64,000 nt of DNA from the NCBI RefSeq assembly GCF_013426735.1, contig NZ_AP023272.1:1780501-1844500 (forward strand), read 5' to 3'. Source of the stretch: Agrobacterium vitis (lineage in GTDB: Bacteria; Pseudomonadota; Alphaproteobacteria; Rhizobiales; Rhizobiaceae). The notes under the pieces were generated by a model. It worked only from the letters and a program-made list of their open reading frames with translations, did not search any database and was not told where the DNA came from. Of this stretch, positions 45,610 through 55,196 are shown in pieces; position 1 is the stretch's first letter; each line of letters begins with the position of its first letter. A program made the translations under genes and the position numbers.

Positions 45610-46203
45610 ATGAAAACCTCGCTTTTCGCTGCCGCGGCATGCATCGCCGTTTCTATGTCTGCTGTTTCCCAAGCCGAGGCGGCTGATGCCGGCAAGGGCT
45701 TGACCCTGATGGACATGTTGCGTGCCAATAAACAGCAAGCCGACCTCGCCAAGCCCCTGGAAAAAACCAGGCTCTCGAATAAAACCGGGACTGATGATCG
45801 GAAGGCCGATATGCAGGGGGCTTCTGGCAAGGCGCCCTATCATGCCCTGATCTCCTCCTATGCCAAGCAATATGGCGTGCCGGTGGAACTGGCCAGCGCC
45901 GTGGTGAAAATCGAAAGCGGTTTCAACACGAAAGCGCGCGGCACGCATGGCGAAGTCGGCCTGATGCAGATCAAGCCCGCCACCGCCCGCGCCATGGGCT
46001 ATACCGGCACCGTTGCCGGGCTTTACGATCCTTCCACCAATCTCAAATACGGGATGAAATATCTCGCCATGGCCCACCAGCTCGGCGGCGGCGATACCTG
46101 CGGCGCCATCCTGCGCTATAACGCCGGCCACGGCGCGACACGCATGAACCCGGTTTCCAAGCAATATTGCGGTCAGGTGGAAGCTGCACTGGAAAACAGC
46201 TGA
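45610..46203 (+). CDS. Small secreted lytic transglycosylase (SLT domain)
   Basis: A 197-residue protein with a signal peptide (MKTSLFAAAACIAVSMSAVS, cleaved after AEA) and an SLT domain: glutamate in VVKIESGFNTKARGTHGEVG, then LMQIKPATARAMGYTG, and LRYNAGHGATRM. Length and layout match the minimal single-domain SLT enzymes. The first 18 codons of the longer frame from 45556 are not supported. A hairpin 55 bases after the stop (46258-46291) may end the transcript. Confidence 0.9.
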   Translation: MKTSLFAAAACIAVSMSAVSQAEAADAGKGLTLMDMLRANKQQADLAKPLEKTRLSNKTGTDDRKADMQGASGKAPYHALISSYAKQYGVPVELASAVVKIESGFNTKARGTHGEVGLMQIKPATARAMGYTGTVAGLYDPSTNLKYGMKYLAMAHQLGGGDTCGAILRYNAGHGATRMNPVSKQYCGQVEAALENS

Positions 46204-46257
46204 AAACCTGACAGCGCCCCTTCCGCTAATCTTGTGGGGTGAGGCGACGAGGTGATC

Positions 46258-46291
46258 ACGCAAGAACCGTCGTTTCTGCCGGTTCTTGCGT
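46258..46291 (+). terminator. Hairpin after the SLT gene
   Basis: An 11-bp perfect stem (46258-46268 with 46281-46291) with a 12-base loop and no T tract; it could be a factor-assisted terminator or an RNA-stabilising hairpin. Confidence 0.45.
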
Positions 46292-46364
46292 CAGATCAAT
46301 CAAACTATGTGGCAAGTCTGATCGATAATGCTATCCAGTTGGGAAATCATTCTGGACGAGCGGC

Positions 46365-47558
46365 ATGACGGGTCAGGTCTTTAAATATCTCATTATCGGA
46401 CGCGGTATGATGGGTGCGGCGGCGGCCCGGCATCTGGCGTTGCAATCAGATGGCGTGGCACTGGTCGGGCCGGATGAGCCCGCTGACAAACAAAGCCACG
46501 AAGGCGTCTTTGCCAGCCATTACGACGAAGCGCGAATCACCCGCACCATCGATAGCGATCCTGTCTGGGCCAAGCTCGCGCATGAGTCGATTGCCCGCTA
46601 CAGTGAAATCGAACAGCAGAGCGGCATCCGGTTTTACCACGAAGCCGGTTGCCTGATCGTCGGAACGAGCCCGGACGGACATTCCGACTATGTCGCCAAG
46701 GCGGCGCGCGCTGCCGAAGGGCTTGGCGTTTCAACGCAGTCCTTCGACCATGTCGGTCTTGCCGAGCGTTTCAGTTATTTCCGTTTCGAGCCTGTTTCCG
46801 TTGGGATTTATGAGTCGCATCACGCCGGCTACGTCAATCCGCGCCGTTTGGTGGAGGCCCAGTCGGAGCTGGCTGCTCGGGCGGGGGCAACTCTGATCAA
46901 CGATGTGGTCATCGGCATTCGCGACGAGGGCGGCCATGCGGTGGTCACGACCGCAGGCGGTAAGGTGTTGAAAGCCGAAAAACTGCTGGTTGCCACGGGC
47001 GGATTTTCCATTGCCGACACGCTGTTGCCGCGCCGGATTGATCTGTCGGTTTATGCTCGAACTGTTACCTTTTTCGAAATCGCCGATCAGGATCTGCCCA
47101 CCTATCAAGGCATGCCGTCGCTCATTCACGAGCCTTCCAATCCACGCGATCATATCTATCTGCTGCCACCCGTGCGCTACCCTGATGGTAAAACCTATCT
47201 CAAGATCGGCGGCGATCCCGATGATGTCAGGCTGAAGACGGAACCCGAAATCCGCGCCTGGTTCAGGGGTGGCGGACGGGAAAGCGCACGCGATCATCTG
47301 GCGCGCATTTGCAGATCGCTGGTGCCAGGGATTGCGGATGCGCCGATGTCGATGGCGCCCTGCGTGACCTCCTTTACGGGCAGTGGCTATCCGGCCATCG
47401 GGTTTAGCGACAGCCCACGCATCGCGGTGCTGACCGGCGGCTGCGGGGCGGCGGCGAAAAGCTCGGACGAAATTGGCCGGCTGGGAGCCGAGTTGATCCT
47501 GCGCGGCACGATTGTCCATGAGGAGTATGATGCAGATTTCACGCCTGTTTTCGTTTGA
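46365..47558 (+). CDS. FAD-dependent amine oxidoreductase (DAO family)
   Basis: A 397-residue flavoprotein with the N-terminal dinucleotide motif YLIIGRGMMGAAAARHLA (residues 8-25) and the C-terminal CVTSFTGSGYPAIGFS and GCGAAAKSSDEIG. It fits the DAO group of sarcosine oxidase, N-methyl-tryptophan oxidase and FAD-linked opine or amino-acid oxidases. The covalent-flavin cysteine of monomeric sarcosine oxidase cannot be identified with certainty. The gene stands alone. Substrate unknown; imino-acid or N-methyl-amino-acid oxidation is the class expectation. Confidence 0.85.
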   Translation: MTGQVFKYLIIGRGMMGAAAARHLALQSDGVALVGPDEPADKQSHEGVFASHYDEARITRTIDSDPVWAKLAHESIARYSEIEQQSGIRFYHEAGCLIVGTSPDGHSDYVAKAARAAEGLGVSTQSFDHVGLAERFSYFRFEPVSVGIYESHHAGYVNPRRLVEAQSELAARAGATLINDVVIGIRDEGGHAVVTTAGGKVLKAEKLLVATGGFSIADTLLPRRIDLSVYARTVTFFEIADQDLPTYQGMPSLIHEPSNPRDHIYLLPPVRYPDGKTYLKIGGDPDDVRLKTEPEIRAWFRGGGRESARDHLARICRSLVPGIADAPMSMAPCVTSFTGSGYPAIGFSDSPRIAVLTGGCGAAAKSSDEIGRLGAELILRGTIVHEEYDADFTPVFV

Positions 47559-47605
47559 GTGGATGATTTCGGTGGCTTTCTCCAGATGTCTCCGTTAATC
47601 ACGCC

Positions 47606-48010
47606 GAACCAGTCGGCCGGGCAGCCGCGCTTTACCAATGCCGAAAGGCGGTAGGGTGAGGAAAGTCCGGGCTCCACGGAAACACGGTGCCGGATAACGT
47701 CCGGCGAGGGCGACCTCAGGGAAAGTGCCACAGAAAGCAGACCGCCCCGTTTATCGGGGTAAGGGTGAAAGGGTGGGGTAAGAGCCCACCGCGTCGCTGG
47801 TGACAGGGACGGCATGGTAAACCCCACCGGGAGCAAGACCGAATAGGGATGACGCGGGTGCAACGCAAGTTGCGCTACAGCCGGTTTTCGGGCCAGTCAT
47901 CCGGGTGGGTTGCGAGAGGCGGTGCGCAAGTATCGTCCCAGATGAATGGCTGCCACGTTCCGGGAAACCGGGGCCATACAGAACCCGGCTTACAGGCCGA
48001 CTGGTATTTC
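47606..48010 (+). ncRNA. rnpB: RNase P RNA (bacterial type A)
   Basis: The catalytic RNA of RNase P, which trims tRNA 5' ends. Universal blocks are all visible in order: GAGGAAAGTCCGGGCTCC at 47658-47675, ACAGAAAGCAGACCG near 47730, GGTAAACCCCACCGGGAGCA near 47816, AGATGAATGGCTGCCAC near 47940, and ACAGAACCCGGCTTACAG near 47978. The outer helix P1 pairs ACCAGTCGG (47608-47616) with CCGACTGGT (47997-48005), which sets the ends to within a few bases. It lies upstream of mraZ, as in other rhizobia. Confidence 0.97.
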
Positions 48011-48046
48011 CTATCTCGGCCGTGCAAAGGCCCTGCTTCCGATTGA

Positions 48047-48076
48047 AAAAGCACAGGCGCTTTTGCGTCCCTTTTT
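48047..48076 (+). terminator. Possible terminator after rnpB
   Basis: A 6-bp A/G stem (48047-48052 with 48059-48064) with a 6-base loop is followed by T-rich sequence. Weak but well placed, about 40 bases after rnpB. Confidence 0.4.
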
Positions 48077-48228
48077 GCCCCCTTTTGCTAATTTTCGTTT
48101 ATTTTCATATTATTAGAAAGCGTACTTGCGGATATGGGTGGATTGCTTCCATCAAGCCATAATAACCATTCATTAATCTTAACGGGTTATAAATTTCCGA
48201 TGAAGTAGACTGGTTTGCCAACCCTAAT

Positions 48229-48262
48229 CCCATTGACGCCCATGGTGTCCCATGTTATCCCA
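48229..48262 (-). promoter_or_regulatory. Four MraZ boxes (TGGG every 10 bp)
   Basis: On the minus strand TGGG occurs at exactly 10-bp spacing four times (plus-strand CCCA at 48229, 48239, 48249 and 48259). Established work on E. coli MraZ found that it binds three direct TGGGN repeats with 5-base spacers, that is the same 10-bp period. Four repeats suit a MraZ ring binding one face of the DNA. They lie 177 bases before mraZ, so they probably mediate autoregulation of the dcw operon. Confidence 0.75.
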
Positions 48263-48438
48263 TAAGTGCACTGCCGAGGGGCGAATAACGGCCCCGACAT
48301 GCGAAACTGCGAAGCAGGTCCAGAAGGGCTATATTTCCTGTTTCGACCTTGCGGCAAAGGGCATGCCTGCTCGGGTGTATCAATGGAAATGCGGATGTGT
48401 GGGCCGCGTAGATGGGAAAAGGGCGGCGGTAGCGCGTA

Positions 48439-48879
48439 ATGAACCGCTTCTTGTCCAATGCGACGAACCGGATCGATGCGAAGGGGCGGGTTTCCGTTCC
48501 GGCGGCGTTCCGCGCTGTTCTGGTGGAGCGGAATATTCAGGAGCTTTATTGCTTCCAGGATTTCACCTTTCCGGCGATCAGTATCGGTGGTCCGGATCTG
48601 CTGGAGCGCTACGAACGGCAGATTATCGGCGAGGATCCGTTTTCGCCGGTTGCCAACGAAATGTCGCTTCTCGTACACGGAGGCGGCGTTTTCATGCGTC
48701 TCGACAGCGAGGGACGTCTGATGGTCACGGATTTTATCCGCGACTTTACGGGGATTGCGTCCGAAGTGACCTTTGTCGGTCGCTCGGATCATTTTCAACT
48801 GTGGCAGCCGCAGGCGTTTCACGAGGCGCAGGCGGCGGCAAGAAAGGGACTCGGTCTGAAGAGGGCGGGTTCCAGTTAG
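48439..48879 (+). CDS. mraZ: Transcriptional regulator MraZ
   Basis: A 146-residue protein of two swapped-hairpin AbrB-like MraZ repeats. The first begins at [20 protein letters not shown], the second at LRD-like [16 protein letters not shown] near residue 91. It forms rings (usually octamers) that bind repeated TGGG boxes and repress the dcw cluster. The boxes found 177 bases upstream support self-control. It is the first gene of the cluster and is read before rsmH, with 116 bases between. Confidence 0.96.
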   Translation: MNRFLSNATNRIDAKGRVSVPAAFRAVLVERNIQELYCFQDFTFPAISIGGPDLLERYERQIIGEDPFSPVANEMSLLVHGGGVFMRLDSEGRLMVTDFIRDFTGIASEVTFVGRSDHFQLWQPQAFHEAQAAARKGLGLKRAGSS

Positions 48880-48880
48880 G

Positions 48881-48924
48881 GCATTTCCAGGAAAAGTGGA
48901 AACCGGTTTTCCGTCCGGAAATGC
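48881..48924. repeat. RIME-like palindromic repeat between mraZ and rsmH
   Basis: Nested palindromes: GCATTTCC (48881-48888) pairs with GGAAATGC (48917-48924), and GGAAAA (48890-48895) with TTTTCC (48907-48912). The core with GAAAAGTGGAAACCGGTTTTC resembles the intergenic palindromes (RIME) that rhizobia carry in many copies. It can fold as a hairpin in the mRNA, which could set the mraZ-to-rsmH ratio. Other copies in this window were not found by eye. Confidence 0.6.
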
Positions 48925-48995
48925 GCAAATGCAATGATGTGGACTATCCCCATTTTTCAAAGAAAAAGGGAGATAGTCTAAGGCGGAGAAGCGGA

Positions 48996-50021
48996 ATGGT
49001 GACGGATCTTGGCGGAGGGTATGCTGAAGCCGAAGGCGGACCGGTCCGTCACATTCCGGTTCTTCTCGAGCCTGTCATAGAAGCCCTGGAGCCCTCTGCC
49101 GGTAAGGTTATCCTGGATGGCACGTTTGGGGCGGGCGGTTATACCTCAGCCATTCTCGATGCTGGCGCCGATGTCATCGCGCTTGACCGTGATCCGAATG
49201 CGATTGCTGGCGGGCAAGCTATGGTTGCCGCTCGCGCCGGTCATCTCACGCTTCATCATGCCCGGTTTTCCACGCTGGATAATTTTGCCCCCGAAGGCGG
49301 GCTGGATGGCATCGTTCTCGATATCGGCGTCTCCTCCATGCAGATCGATGAGGCCGAGCGTGGGTTTTCCTTCCAGCGCAACGGGCCGCTTGATATGCGG
49401 ATGTCCGGCACGGGTGTGTCTGCCGCCGATGTCGTCAACCGAGCCAAGGTTGGCGACCTCATCAGGATTTTCGGCTTTCTGGGCGAGGAAAAGCAATCCG
49501 GCCGCATTGCCCGCGCTATCGAAAAGCGCCGGGTCAATCATCCTTTCCAGACCACGCGCGATCTGGCGGGCATGATTGAGATCGTCACCCCACGCAAGGC
49601 GAAGGACAAGATCCATCCGGCGACGCGGGTGTTTCAGGCCCTGCGGGTTTTCGTCAATGACGAGCTTGGCGAATTGGCCGAGGCGCTGTTTGCCGCCGAG
49701 CGGGCCTTGAAGCCGGGCGGACGGCTGGTTGTCGTCACCTTTCATTCGCTTGAAGACCGTATCGTTAAGAAATTCTTCTCAGACCGTTCCGGCAAGGCCG
49801 CCGGTTCGCGGCATATGCCCATGGCGTTCGAACGCCCGGCAACCTTCGAGCCGGTCGGTAAGGGAATGGTGACAGCCACCGAAGAGGAGGCCGAGATCAA
49901 TCCTCGTGCCCGTTCTGCAAAACTACGCGCGGGCATCCGTACCGCGCATCCAGCCATGAAGGCCGATTTTTCCATTTTCGATTTGCCGGATCTCGCGGAA
50001 ATCGAGCGATTGGGGGCCTGA
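48996..50021 (+). CDS. rsmH: 16S rRNA (cytosine-1402-N4)-methyltransferase
   Basis: A 341-residue class I methyltransferase of the RsmH (MraW) family: [13 protein letters not shown] near residue 18, the SAM site [15 protein letters not shown] near 40, and [20 protein letters not shown] near 104, with [13 protein letters not shown] near 250. It methylates N4 of C1402 in the ribosomal P site. ATG 48996 has GGAG about 8 bases upstream. The frame is open 248 codons further upstream through mraZ, so automatic calls may extend it wrongly. The stop is 3 bases before the ftsL start. Confidence 0.97.
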   Translation: MVTDLGGGYAEAEGGPVRHIPVLLEPVIEALEPSAGKVILDGTFGAGGYTSAILDAGADVIALDRDPNAIAGGQAMVAARAGHLTLHHARFSTLDNFAPEGGLDGIVLDIGVSSMQIDEAERGFSFQRNGPLDMRMSGTGVSAADVVNRAKVGDLIRIFGFLGEEKQSGRIARAIEKRRVNHPFQTTRDLAGMIEIVTPRKAKDKIHPATRVFQALRVFVNDELGELAEALFAAERALKPGGRLVVVTFHSLEDRIVKKFFSDRSGKAAGSRHMPMAFERPATFEPVGKGMVTATEEEAEINPRARSAKLRAGIRTAHPAMKADFSIFDLPDLAEIERLGA

Positions 50022-50024
50022 GCC

Positions 50025-50444
50025 ATGCTGCGAACCTTTGACATCGTGATGATCGGCGCCATGGCGGCAGCGGCAGCCGTGACTTACCAGATCAAGCACA
50101 ATACCGATGAGAAAGTGCAGGATCTGAAGCGCATCGAAGCCGAGATCAAGCTGGAGAAGGATACGATCGAGCTTCTCCAGGCCGACTGGGCCTTGTTGAC
50201 CCAGCCGAACCGCCTCGAAAAACTGGCCAATACTTTCGGTCAGGAGTTGAAGCTCCAGCAAACCGATCCCAACCAGTTGGCGCGGGCCAATGAATTGCCG
50301 ATGTTGAAATCCCAGGTGCCTGTGGTACAGGCCCCGGCGGCAAAGACAGGCGGTCCCAAGATCGCCGATGGTATTAAGATTGTGAATGGTAAGCCGGTCC
50401 CAGTGCCGATGGATAAGGTCATAACCGGATCGGTGAAACGCTGA
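50025..50444 (+). CDS. ftsL: Cell-division protein FtsL
   Basis: A 139-residue bitopic protein of FtsL type. A membrane helix (residues 4-20, TFDIVMIGAMAAAAAVTYQI) is followed by a coiled-coil-like charged segment (KHNTDEKVQDLKRIEAEIKL) with heptad character and a variable tail rich in Ala/Pro. In other bacteria FtsL bridges FtsB and FtsQ and activates FtsWI. The ATG overlaps the rsmH region closely (3-base gap) and its own stop overlaps the ftsI start (TGATG, 50442-50446). Confidence 0.9.
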   Translation: MLRTFDIVMIGAMAAAAAVTYQIKHNTDEKVQDLKRIEAEIKLEKDTIELLQADWALLTQPNRLEKLANTFGQELKLQQTDPNQLARANELPMLKSQVPVVQAPAAKTGGPKIADGIKIVNGKPVPVPMDKVITGSVKR

Positions 50445-52189
50445 TGACTTTTCTTTCCCGTATGATGCTCCTGAAAAGCCGGGCCCATTTCTCCACTGAT
50501 GTGCGCCGTGGCGCCGTGCGCGGCAAGGGCCGCGCGTTCGAAGGCGCTGGCAAGCGCAAGGCCGATATGGCCAAGCGCCGCGTCGGCCTGTTGATCCTCG
50601 GTTTCACGCTGGTCTATGGCGTGATTGGCGGTCGGCTGGTGCAATACGGCTATGCCCATCCGGAAAGCACCTCCAGCATCATGCCACCGGATCGGTTGAT
50701 GGCGGCGCGTCCCGATATTCTCGATCGCAATGGCCAGGTTCTGGCCACCGATATCAGGACCGTGTCGCTGTTTGCCGAGCCGCACAAGATTGTCGATGTG
50801 GATGAAGCCGTTGAAAAGCTGCAAACGGTGCTGGCTGATCTCGATAGCCGCGACACCTATAAGAAACTGTCGTCGAAGTCACATTTCCAGTGGCTTCGTC
50901 GCCAGCTGACACCCAAGCAGCAGAGCCAGATCCTGGCGTTGGGCATTCCCGGCATCGGTTTCCGGCCGGAAATTCGCCGGTTCTATCCGGGCGGTTCCAC
51001 CGCGGCCCATATTGTCGGCTTCGTCAATATCGACAATCGCGGCATGGCCGGGATGGAAAAATATATCGACAATCAGGGCCTGGCAGATCTGGCCGATCTC
51101 GGCATGACCAGCAATGCGCCGCTGGAGCCGGTCAAACTGTCTATCGATCTGCGTGTGCAGAACATCGTGCATGACGTGGTGGCGGCTGCCAAGGTGAATT
51201 TCAAGGCCAAATCGGCTGGTGCCGTGGTGCTGGATGTCGAGACCGGCGAAGTGCTGGGCATGGCGTCATATCCCGATTTCGACCCCAACAAGCCCGAGGA
51301 AGGTGCCAAGGAAGGCTGGTTGAACCGGATGTCGAACGGCACGTTCGAAATGGGCTCGACCTTCAAGTCCTTCACGTTGGCCATGGGGCTCGATTCGGGT
51401 AGAGTAAAGATCGGCGATAGTTTCGACGCGCGCTATCCTCTGCGGATCGGTGGCTTTACCATTCACGACCTTCACGGTCAGGCACGCTTCCTTACCGTAG
51501 CGGATATCTTCAAATATTCGTCGAATATTGGAACGGCAAAGATTGCTCAGATGGTCAGCATTCCTGACCACAAGGCATTTTTGACCCGGCTGGGTCTGTT
51601 GACCAAGATGAAGACCGAATTGCCGGAAGTGAAAATGCCTTCCCAGCCAAGGGAGTGGAAGACAATCAATCAGATTACCATTGCCTTTGGTCATGGGGTT
51701 GCTACGACACCGCTTCAGACGGCGGTTGCGGGTGCGGCCTTGGTCAACGGTGGCAGGTTGATGGAGCCTACCTTCTTGCCGCGCACCGCAGAACAGGCCA
51801 ATGAAGTGGCTGAAGTTGTCATTAAGTCGCAGACCAGCGCGGATATGCGGTATCTTTTTGAATATAATGGGGTCTTCGGCTCGGGTCGTAACGCACGCGT
51901 GCCGGGCCTTGATGTGGGTGGCAAGACCGGTACGGCTGACAAGGTGGTCAATGGTCGGTATGACCATCGCCTCAACTTCAATGCGTTTGTAGCTGCATTT
52001 CCGATGAGCAAGCCTCGCTATGTGGTCTTGAGTTTTATTGACGAACCGCTGACAGGTGAAGGCGGTGGAACGCTTGCGGCCTATACCGCGACGCCGATCG
52101 TGCGCGACATTATTCGCAGAAGCGCCCCAATTCTCGGTGTAGAACCCAATTACGGACAGGTGGGCAATGATATGCTCGTCTCATATTGA
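50444..52189 (+). CDS. ftsI: Septal peptidoglycan transpeptidase FtsI (PBP3)
   Basis: A 581-residue class B penicillin-binding protein. Cytoplasmic basic tail, membrane helix near residues 46-65 (RRVGLLILGFTLVYGVIGGR), N-terminal pedestal domain, then the transpeptidase with active-site S305 (MGSTFKS), SSN at 359-361 and KTGT at 494-497. It crosslinks septal murein under FtsW/FtsL control. The long N-terminal 40 residues before the helix are basic and longer than in E. coli. The start overlaps the ftsL stop by one base. Confidence 0.97.
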   Translation: MTFLSRMMLLKSRAHFSTDVRRGAVRGKGRAFEGAGKRKADMAKRRVGLLILGFTLVYGVIGGRLVQYGYAHPESTSSIMPPDRLMAARPDILDRNGQVLATDIRTVSLFAEPHKIVDVDEAVEKLQTVLADLDSRDTYKKLSSKSHFQWLRRQLTPKQQSQILALGIPGIGFRPEIRRFYPGGSTAAHIVGFVNIDNRGMAGMEKYIDNQGLADLADLGMTSNAPLEPVKLSIDLRVQNIVHDVVAAAKVNFKAKSAGAVVLDVETGEVLGMASYPDFDPNKPEEGAKEGWLNRMSNGTFEMGSTFKSFTLAMGLDSGRVKIGDSFDARYPLRIGGFTIHDLHGQARFLTVADIFKYSSNIGTAKIAQMVSIPDHKAFLTRLGLLTKMKTELPEVKMPSQPREWKTINQITIAFGHGVATTPLQTAVAGAALVNGGRLMEPTFLPRTAEQANEVAEVVIKSQTSADMRYLFEYNGVFGSGRNARVPGLDVGGKTGTADKVVNGRYDHRLNFNAFVAAFPMSKPRYVVLSFIDEPLTGEGGGTLAAYTATPIVRDIIRRSAPILGVEPNYGQVGNDMLVSY

Positions 52190-52253
52190 GGACGATTGAT
52201 TCGCCGTTGCCGCAGGGCTCTGCTCCTGCTGCGCGGCAGGGGACAGGTAGACG

Positions 52254-53714
52254 ATGAAATTGCGAGATCTCGCCAGCGGCGATTTTGGGGATCTGACCGG
52301 ACCATTGGATGGGCCGGTCGGCGACGTTGAGATCACCGGAATAACCGCCGACAGCCGCAAGGTTGAACCCGGCATGCTGTTCGTGGCTTTGCAGGGCGTT
52401 AAGGCTGATGGTGCGGGTTTCGTTGCCGATGCGGTAGTGCGGGGCGCTGCTGCCGTGCTCTCCGGTTCTCATCTGGATATTGCCGTTCCGGCTCTGGTCA
52501 CCGACCAGCCCCGTCATGCGCTGGCGCGGCTTGCTGCCCGCTTCTATTCCGGCCAGCCGGAAACCACGGTGGCGGTGACCGGCACGGCTGGGAAAACATC
52601 GGTTGCCTCCTTCACCCGCCAGATCTGGGCTTATGCCGGGCTTGCCAGTGCGCAGATCGGCACGACCGGGGTGATTTCCCCAACCCGCAGCGATTACGGT
52701 TCGCTGACCACGCCCGATCCGGTCGCCCTGCACCAATTGCTGGCAGATCTTGCGCAAGAGGGCGTGACCCACGCCGCCATGGAAGCCTCCAGCCATGGTC
52801 TCGACCAGAGCCGGTTGGACGGCGTGCGTCTTGCCGCTGCCGCCTTTACCAATCTTGGCCGCGACCACATGGATTATCACCCGACCGTTGCCGATTACAT
52901 GGCCGCCAAGATGCGGCTGTTCGACACCCTGCTGCCCAAAGGGTCTCCGGCGGTTATCTTTGCCGATGATGAATGGTCGGCGGAAGCAATCCGGGTGGCA
53001 AGGCAGGCGGGTCATGATGTCCGCACCGTTGGCCGGGCCGGGGATTTCCTCAGCCTGAAACGGGTCGAGCATTTCCGCCACAAGCAGATTGCTGAAATCC
53101 ATCATCACGGTGCGATTTACGAAGTCGATCTGCCGCTGGCAGGGGATTTCCAGATTGCCAATGCGCTGGTGTCCGCCGGTCTTGCCATTTCGACCGGCGT
53201 CGAGGCTTCGGTCGCCCTGAAAGCACTGGAAAAGCTGCAAGGCGCTTCGGGCCGACTGGAGCTGGTAGGGCAGGCGAAAAGCGGCGCGCTCGCCTATGTC
53301 GATTATGCCCACAAGCCGGATGCCCTGGAAAAGGTGCTGACGGCGGTCAGGCCTTTTACCAGCGGCAGAATTATTGTGGTGTTTGGCTGCGGCGGCGACC
53401 GCGACAAGGGCAAGCGGCCGATCATGGGCGAAATTGCCAACCGGCTGGCCGATATCGTTATCGTCACCGATGATAATCCACGCTCGGAAGTGGCCGCCAC
53501 CATTCGCGGTGAGGTAATGGCGGCGACCCCGAAAGGCATCGAGATCGGTGATCGCGCCCAGGCAATTCGCGCCGGTGTGGCAATGCTGGCGACTGGCGAT
53601 ACGCTGATTGTTGCAGGCAAAGGCCATGAAGAGGGCCAGATTGTAGGCGCGCAGACGCTGCCGTTTTCCGATCACGCCGAAATCCGCAAAGCCATGGAGG
53701 AGTTTCACCCTTGA
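52254..53714 (+). CDS. murE: UDP-MurNAc-tripeptide synthetase (meso-DAP-adding)
   Basis: A 486-residue Mur ligase that adds the third amino acid to UDP-MurNAc-L-Ala-D-Glu. The P-loop GTAGKTS is at residues 110-116. The recognition motif DNPR at 407-410 marks meso-diaminopimelate specificity, against DDNP/DNPA in lysine enzymes. [10 protein letters not shown] and HKPDALEKV are also conserved. It has 64 bases before it, with a GGGGACAGG ribosome-binding site. Its TGA is shared with the murF start (TTGA, 53711-53714). Confidence 0.97.
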   Translation: MKLRDLASGDFGDLTGPLDGPVGDVEITGITADSRKVEPGMLFVALQGVKADGAGFVADAVVRGAAAVLSGSHLDIAVPALVTDQPRHALARLAARFYSGQPETTVAVTGTAGKTSVASFTRQIWAYAGLASAQIGTTGVISPTRSDYGSLTTPDPVALHQLLADLAQEGVTHAAMEASSHGLDQSRLDGVRLAAAAFTNLGRDHMDYHPTVADYMAAKMRLFDTLLPKGSPAVIFADDEWSAEAIRVARQAGHDVRTVGRAGDFLSLKRVEHFRHKQIAEIHHHGAIYEVDLPLAGDFQIANALVSAGLAISTGVEASVALKALEKLQGASGRLELVGQAKSGALAYVDYAHKPDALEKVLTAVRPFTSGRIIVVFGCGGDRDKGKRPIMGEIANRLADIVIVTDDNPRSEVAATIRGEVMAATPKGIEIGDRAQAIRAGVAMLATGDTLIVAGKGHEEGQIVGAQTLPFSDHAEIRKAMEEFHP

Positions 53715-55144
53715 CCTTGCTCTGGACCATCGAAGATCTGGTTGCGGCCATGACCGGACGCCCGGTTGGCACTATGCCACCGGGCATTACCGGCATTTCC
53801 ATTGATAGCCGCAGCATCCAGCCCGGAGAAGCCTTCTTCGCCATCAAGGGCGACCGGGTAGACGGGCATGATTATGCCAGCATTGCGGTTGCCAATGGTG
53901 CGGCGCTGATGGTGGTCAATGAGGCCAAACTGCCCGCGCTTGGCCGGTTGACCGTACCGATGATCGTTGTTGACGATGTGCTACAGGCGTTGGGAAGGCT
54001 GGCCATTGCCGCCCGCGCCCGCTCGCGCGCCAGGATCGTTGCCGTGACCGGCTCTGTCGGCAAGACGACGACCAAGGAAATGCTGCGTCAGGTGCTGGCG
54101 CCGTCTGGCGAAGTGCATGCGGCTGTCGCCTCCTTCAACAACCACTGGGGCGTGCCGCTGACGCTGGCGCGGATGCCCGCCACTGCGCAATTCGGTGTGT
54201 TCGAGATCGGCATGAATCATTCCGGCGAAATCACCCCGCTGGTGCAGATGGTGCGCCCGCATCTGGCAATCATCACCACCATTGCGCCTGCCCATCTCGG
54301 CAATTTCACCAGTGTCGATGAGATCGCCGATGCCAAGGCGGAAATCTTTTCCGGTGTCGCGGCCAATGGCGGCGTGCTTTTGAACCACGACAATCCCTAT
54401 TTCGAATATCTGGAACACAAGGCGCAGGAAGCGGGCATTACCCATATCCATTCCTTTGGCCAGCATGCCAAGGCGGAGTTCCGGCTGGCGGAATTTGATG
54501 GTGCTGCCGAAAGCTCGACCGCCTGGGCGATCATCGACGGTGAGACCCGTGAAGTGGTGATTGCCGCGCCGGGCCGCCATATCGCAGAAAACGCCATGGC
54601 GGCGCTGGGTGCGGCCCGGCTTCTGGGTGCCGATCTGGATGGTGCGGTCGATGCATTGAGCAGACTGTCACCGGTCAAGGGCCGGGGTGAGCGCCATCGG
54701 CTGCGCTGTGCTTCCGGTCTCTTCACCCTGATTGATGAAAGCTATAACGCCAATCCGGCTTCCATGCGCGCCGCCATTGCGGTGCTGGCCGCAGCCCAGC
54801 CGCGCGGCGAGGGCCGACGCATCGCTGTGCTCGGTGACATGCTGGAAATGGGCGAGTTTTCCGAGGAATTGCACGCCGATCTGGCTGGGCCGCTGCTGGC
54901 CGCCGGGATAGAGCATGTCTGGTTGGCAGGACCGGCCATGGCGGCACTGCGGGCGCAATTGCCGGAGACCGTTTCGGTTGCGTCTTTCAATACCGCTGAA
55001 GATCTGGCCGCTTTTGCGGTTGCGTCGGTTCACGGTGGCGATGTGGTGATGGTCAAGTCGTCGCTGGGCATCGGTTTTGGCAAGATTGTCGCGGCTTTGC
55101 TTGACAACTATCCCCCATTGGACGACACCCGCCGCCCAGAATAG
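53711..55144 (+). CDS. murF: UDP-MurNAc-tripeptide-D-Ala-D-Ala ligase
   Basis: A 477-residue Mur ligase that adds D-Ala-D-Ala to the tripeptide. It has [16 protein letters not shown] near residue 36, the P-loop [10 protein letters not shown] from residue 114, and [13 protein letters not shown]. The start is a rare TTG at 53711 within the murE stop (TTGA), 8 bases after GGAGGAG (53696-53702). The ATG-initiated alternative (residue 14) would cut a conserved N-terminal strand, so the TTG is favoured. Translational coupling with murE is likely. MurF completes the pentapeptide used by MraY. Confidence 0.96.
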   Translation: MTLLWTIEDLVAAMTGRPVGTMPPGITGISIDSRSIQPGEAFFAIKGDRVDGHDYASIAVANGAALMVVNEAKLPALGRLTVPMIVVDDVLQALGRLAIAARARSRARIVAVTGSVGKTTTKEMLRQVLAPSGEVHAAVASFNNHWGVPLTLARMPATAQFGVFEIGMNHSGEITPLVQMVRPHLAIITTIAPAHLGNFTSVDEIADAKAEIFSGVAANGGVLLNHDNPYFEYLEHKAQEAGITHIHSFGQHAKAEFRLAEFDGAAESSTAWAIIDGETREVVIAAPGRHIAENAMAALGAARLLGADLDGAVDALSRLSPVKGRGERHRLRCASGLFTLIDESYNANPASMRAAIAVLAAAQPRGEGRRIAVLGDMLEMGEFSEELHADLAGPLLAAGIEHVWLAGPAMAALRAQLPETVSVASFNTAEDLAAFAVASVHGGDVVMVKSSLGIGFGKIVAALLDNYPPLDDTRRPE

Positions 55145-55196
55145 GCTAATGCCAGACCCGCGTCGCGGGCTGGATAGATGTTAGAAAGTGCCTTTG

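Larger units (their letters stand above)
48011..48438. other. Region between rnpB and mraZ: terminator, promoter and MraZ boxes
   Basis: A weak terminator candidate follows rnpB. A strongly A+T-rich stretch (about 48080-48190) is the likely promoter site for the dcw cluster. Four MraZ boxes lie at 48229-48262. The remaining 170 bases to mraZ would be the leader; an open frame through it is in phase with rsmH and not a gene. Confidence 0.5.

Noticed and set aside
45408..45830. 140-codon minus-strand ORF over the start of the small SLT gene
   Set aside because: It overlaps the signal-peptide region of a clear lytic transglycosylase and has no motif.
48252..48995. Upstream extension of the rsmH frame through mraZ
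   Set aside because: The frame is open, but the conserved RsmH N-terminus and ribosome-binding site are at 48996, and the extension would overlap all of mraZ.
52110..53708. 532-codon ORF on the minus strand opposite murE
   Set aside because: murE is unambiguous with P-loop and DNPR. The reverse frame has no recognisable motif and low-complexity composition.
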